From positions 1-7,789 of the forward strand of contig JAJAZO010000422.1 of assembly GCA_026785745.1 (NCBI GenBank): 7,789 nucleotides of DNA, read 5' to 3'. Made by a program: the position numbers and the translations under genes. The notes under the pieces are model-generated. The model saw only the letters and a program-made list of their open reading frames with translations. It searched no databases and had not been told where the DNA came from. The stretch is from Chitinophagaceae bacterium. Lineage in GTDB: Bacteria; Bacteroidota; Bacteroidia; Chitinophagales; Chitinophagaceae. Below, in pieces: positions 6,746 through 7,789 of the stretch (the stretch's first letter is position 1; the number at the start of each line of letters is the position of its first letter).

Positions 6746-6822
6746 GCGGGGGTAGCTCAGCTGGTTAGAGCATCGGATTCATAACCCGAAGGTCGGCAGT
6801 TCAAGTCTGCTCTCCCGTACCA
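6746..6822 (+). tRNA. tRNA with CAU anticodon, probably elongator tRNA-Met
   Basis: The full cloverleaf folds by hand. The acceptor GCGGGGG (6746-6752) pairs with CTCCCGT (6812-6818), including G1-U72 and G6-U67 wobbles. The D arm is GCTC/GAGC; the anticodon stem is TCGGA/CCCGA around loop TTCATAA with anticodon CAT at 6780-6782; the T arm is GGCAG/CTGCT with loop TTCAAGT. The discriminator is A (6819) and CCA is encoded (6820-6822). Initiator hallmarks are missing: position 1 pairs with 72, and the three consecutive G-C pairs of the initiator anticodon stem are interrupted by an A31-C39 mismatch. An isoleucine tRNA with lysidine-modified CAU cannot be excluded by eye but is less likely. Confidence 0.93.
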
Positions 6823-6830
6823 TGTAAAGA

Positions 6831-6864
6831 AAAAGCTTGTAAAACAATTGTTTTATGGGCTTTT
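6831..6864 (+). terminator. Hairpin after the tRNA, probable terminator
   Basis: AAAAGC (6831-6836) pairs with GCTTTT (6859-6864) and TAAAAC (6840-6845) pairs with GTTTTA (6850-6855) around an AATT loop, with a three-by-three internal loop between the two stems. It begins eight bases after the encoded CCA. The T run at the base is only four long, so it is a moderate terminator or a processing structure. Confidence 0.5.
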
Positions 6865-7138
6865 CTGCTTTATAGACCTCCCTGAAAACTTCCATTTATC
6901 AATCTTCAGAGGTAACACAAAAGGTAACACTTTGAAAAAATCAACTTGAATCCTTCAATTGTGAAACCCTTTACTGTACTACGTTTCAGCCCATTTAGGT
7001 GATAGTTCAGTAAGTTTTTCACTATATCGAAAGCTACTATCAATTTGTATGTCAGATTTCTTTTGAGCAAGCTATTCTCCCTAAAATAAAACCACTGAAA
7101 AGAAATACTTTTAATATTTAAAGGGAACAGATTATTTT
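6865..7138. other. AT-rich stretch without a convincing gene; coding-like remnants on the minus strand
   Basis: No good ORF occupies this stretch. On the minus strand three short open runs read like protein but lack normal starts: 6979-7071 (31 codons, with FRYSEKLTELSPKWAET at its end and no ATG), 6906-7022 (38 codons from a GTG, including KGFTIEGFKLIF), and a run in another frame around 6870-6940 reading FFKVLPFVLPLKID. Overlapping, startless pieces of this kind suggest either decayed genes or chance in AT-rich DNA. No convincing promoter was found. Together with the adjacent tRNA it could be the edge of an old integrated element; that is inference. Confidence 0.4.
6910..6930. repeat. Tandem AGGTAACAC repeat, 12-base period
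   Basis: AGGTAACAC occurs at 6910-6918 and again at 6922-6930, separated by AAA. One helical turn plus about 1.5 bases places both copies on nearly the same DNA face, as for paired protein-binding sites. The location about 90 bases from the tRNA 3' end recalls recombinase arm-type sites, but no protein can be named. Confidence 0.45.
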
Positions 7139-7525
7139 ATGGCAAGTTTTGAACACAATTTTGACGACAGAACATTCAAATTATTTCTTTCAACAGATGT
7201 GAGTAATTGCTATTTACGGTTTGAGATATTTGATACAGAGAAGTATTATTTACAAACTGATAAAATCCCTTTTTATAAACAAAGAATCAGTGAATTGATT
7301 GATATTTTAATCAAGTCCAATCCATGGCTTAGTATGAGGTCATTTCATTTTGGTCATGGCAACAAAAGCTTTCTTATTTTTTATTCCGGCATACTTATAG
7401 GGGGCATTAAAAATCGTGATGCTCATTTTCATGAGGATTTTAAGATAACTGGTTTATCCGGAGAAGCCCTTGCTAACTTTCTTCAACAGGTGCTGGATAA
7501 TAATAGTAAAACTGCTTCAGTTTAA
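7139..7525 (+). CDS. Hypothetical protein of 128 residues, family not recognised
   Basis: I do not recognise this protein. It has no signal peptide or membrane segment and is probably cytoplasmic. The pattern suggests a small alpha/beta fold: strands near FKLFLSTD and CYLRFEIFD, a helix KQRISELIDILIKS (about 47-60), strands SFHFGHGNKSFLIFYSG and ILIGGIK, then a C-terminal helix SGEALANFLQQVLDN. It is rich in aromatics and has a His-containing stretch (HFGHGN, then DAHFHEDF). The ATG at 7139 is the first in frame; a weak GGGA at 7123-7126 is twelve bases upstream, too far for a standard ribosome site. Codon use is more AT-rich than in the genes left of the tRNA. It stands alone on the plus strand after the tRNA-proximal non-coding stretch and faces a probable leftward unit at the right edge. 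Confidence 0.65.
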   Translation: MASFEHNFDDRTFKLFLSTDVSNCYLRFEIFDTEKYYLQTDKIPFYKQRISELIDILIKSNPWLSMRSFHFGHGNKSFLIFYSGILIGGIKNRDAHFHEDFKITGLSGEALANFLQQVLDNNSKTASV

Positions 7526-7559
7526 AATATGTGAGATAGGTTCTCCAAAAATACTACTC

Positions 7560-7594
7560 AAAAAAAATATTATTTCAAAACTGTAATAATATTT
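7560..7594 (-). terminator. AT-rich hairpin with T tract on the minus strand, between convergent units
   Basis: AAATATTATT (7565-7574) pairs perfectly with AATAATATTT (7585-7594) around a ten-base loop. Read leftward, the stem runs into eight T (complement of the A run 7560-7567); read rightward, no T run follows. This orientation suits termination of a leftward transcript entering from the right edge, and it also sits 39 bases after the 128-codon gene. The stem has no G-C pairs, so strength is doubtful. Confidence 0.4.
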
Positions 7595-7635
7595 CTGTCT
7601 TTACTTTAAGCGCTTTTGCTATTGCTGATACATGG

Positions 7636-7728
7636 CTAATTATTGCCATAGCCTTTTGATTTTTGAACCATTATTTGTGAGAATGAAAGTAATGGTTTAA
7701 AAATTGAAAGAAATAATAATCGTTTCAT
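7636..7728 (-). CDS. Possible 30-codon ORF with signal-like N-terminus
   Basis: The ATG at 7726-7728 lies three bases after the stop of the leftward gene tail at the window edge, a typical operon spacing. The product begins MKRLLFLSIFKPLLSFSQ, which resembles the signal peptides of this phylum although a lysine-proline pair interrupts the hydrophobic core, and it stops after only about a dozen more residues (TAG at 7636-7638). It may be a real small exported peptide, the broken start of a longer exported protein, or chance. The next frame over carries a further 24-codon open run (ATG-initiated, including HVSAIAKALKVKTE), which would fit a frameshifted gene. Confidence 0.25.
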   Translation of the reverse strand: MKRLLFLSIFKPLLSFSQIMVQKSKGYGNN

Positions 7729-7731
7729 AAG

Positions 7732-7788
7732 TTAATTAGCTTTATCGTGAGCAAGAGCATTGTTTAAATTCTCAACCATCAGGTTTGT
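7732..7788 (-). CDS. 3' end of a leftward gene entering from the right edge (partial)
   Basis: Reading leftward from 7788, 18 codons are open and end at TAA (7732-7734). The tail TNLMVENLNNALAHDKAN is helix-like and protein-like in composition. It is too short for a family call. The short ORF just downstream and the hairpin with a leftward T tract at 7560-7594 support leftward transcription here. Confidence 0.4.
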   Translation of the reverse strand, partial: TNLMVENLNNALAHDKAN

Positions 7789-7789
7789 G

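Noticed and set aside
6746..6822. Initiator tRNA (fMet) identity
   Set aside because: Position 1 can pair with 72, and the anticodon stem lacks three consecutive G-C pairs next to the loop.
7311..7322. TCAAGTCC in the orphan gene as a duplicated tRNA 3' end (attachment site)
   Set aside because: Only about seven bases match the T-loop region, the match does not extend to the acceptor end, and it lies inside coding sequence.

Overview
The window looks like a chromosomal segment from a Bacteroidota bacterium, probably near Chitinophagaceae/Sphingobacteriales; the exact lineage is inference. The reasons are the AT-leaning base composition, secreted proteins whose signal peptides end in ...SQ or ...AQ, families common in that phylum (DUF6263-like, DUF4136 lipoprotein, small outer-membrane beta-barrel, papain-like peptidase with a DUF4384-like tail), a Bacteroidota-type TAnnTTTG promoter element before the tRNA, and mostly absent Shine-Dalgarno sequences.

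Layout, left to right. The 3' tail of a rightward gene enters at 1-57 and meets a leftward gene for an exported DUF6263-like protein (65-946). After a divergent intergenic gap comes a rightward group: a membrane-anchored papain-like cysteine peptidase (1140-2717), a secreted thioredoxin-fold protein with a WCxWC motif (2793-3290), and a DUF4442 hot-dog-fold protein whose ATG directly abuts the previous stop (3291-3785). A leftward outer-membrane beta-barrel gene (3782-4339) converges on this group, and the two stop codons overlap. Next are two rightward genes that each have a clear Shine-Dalgarno and a possible structured leader: a beta-CASP metallo-beta-lactamase-fold ribonuclease (4477-5880) and a DUF4136 lipoprotein (6031-6618). 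The lipoprotein gene ends in a strong intrinsic terminator (6645-6672). A promoter and a CAU-anticodon tRNA (6746-6822) follow.

Right of the tRNA the character changes. The DNA is AT-rich and sparsely coding. It has a hairpin just after the tRNA, a tandem AGGTAACAC repeat, short coding-like fragments on the minus strand without good starts, one unrecognised 128-codon gene (7139-7525), and a probable leftward unit entering from the right edge (gene tail, 30-codon ORF, AT-rich hairpin with T tract). This resembles an accessory region beside a tRNA, but no integrase or duplicated tRNA end is visible.

Functionally, most of the window is envelope-directed (lipoprotein, beta-barrel, exported DUF6263-like protein, anchored peptidase, secreted thioredoxin). 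The beta-CASP nuclease is a cytoplasmic RNA-processing enzyme. I see no clear defence system, CRISPR array, insertion sequence or biosynthetic cluster. The best leads are the possible Shine-Dalgarno-sequestering leader at 5976-6024, the peptidase/thioredoxin pairing, and the tRNA-proximal region.
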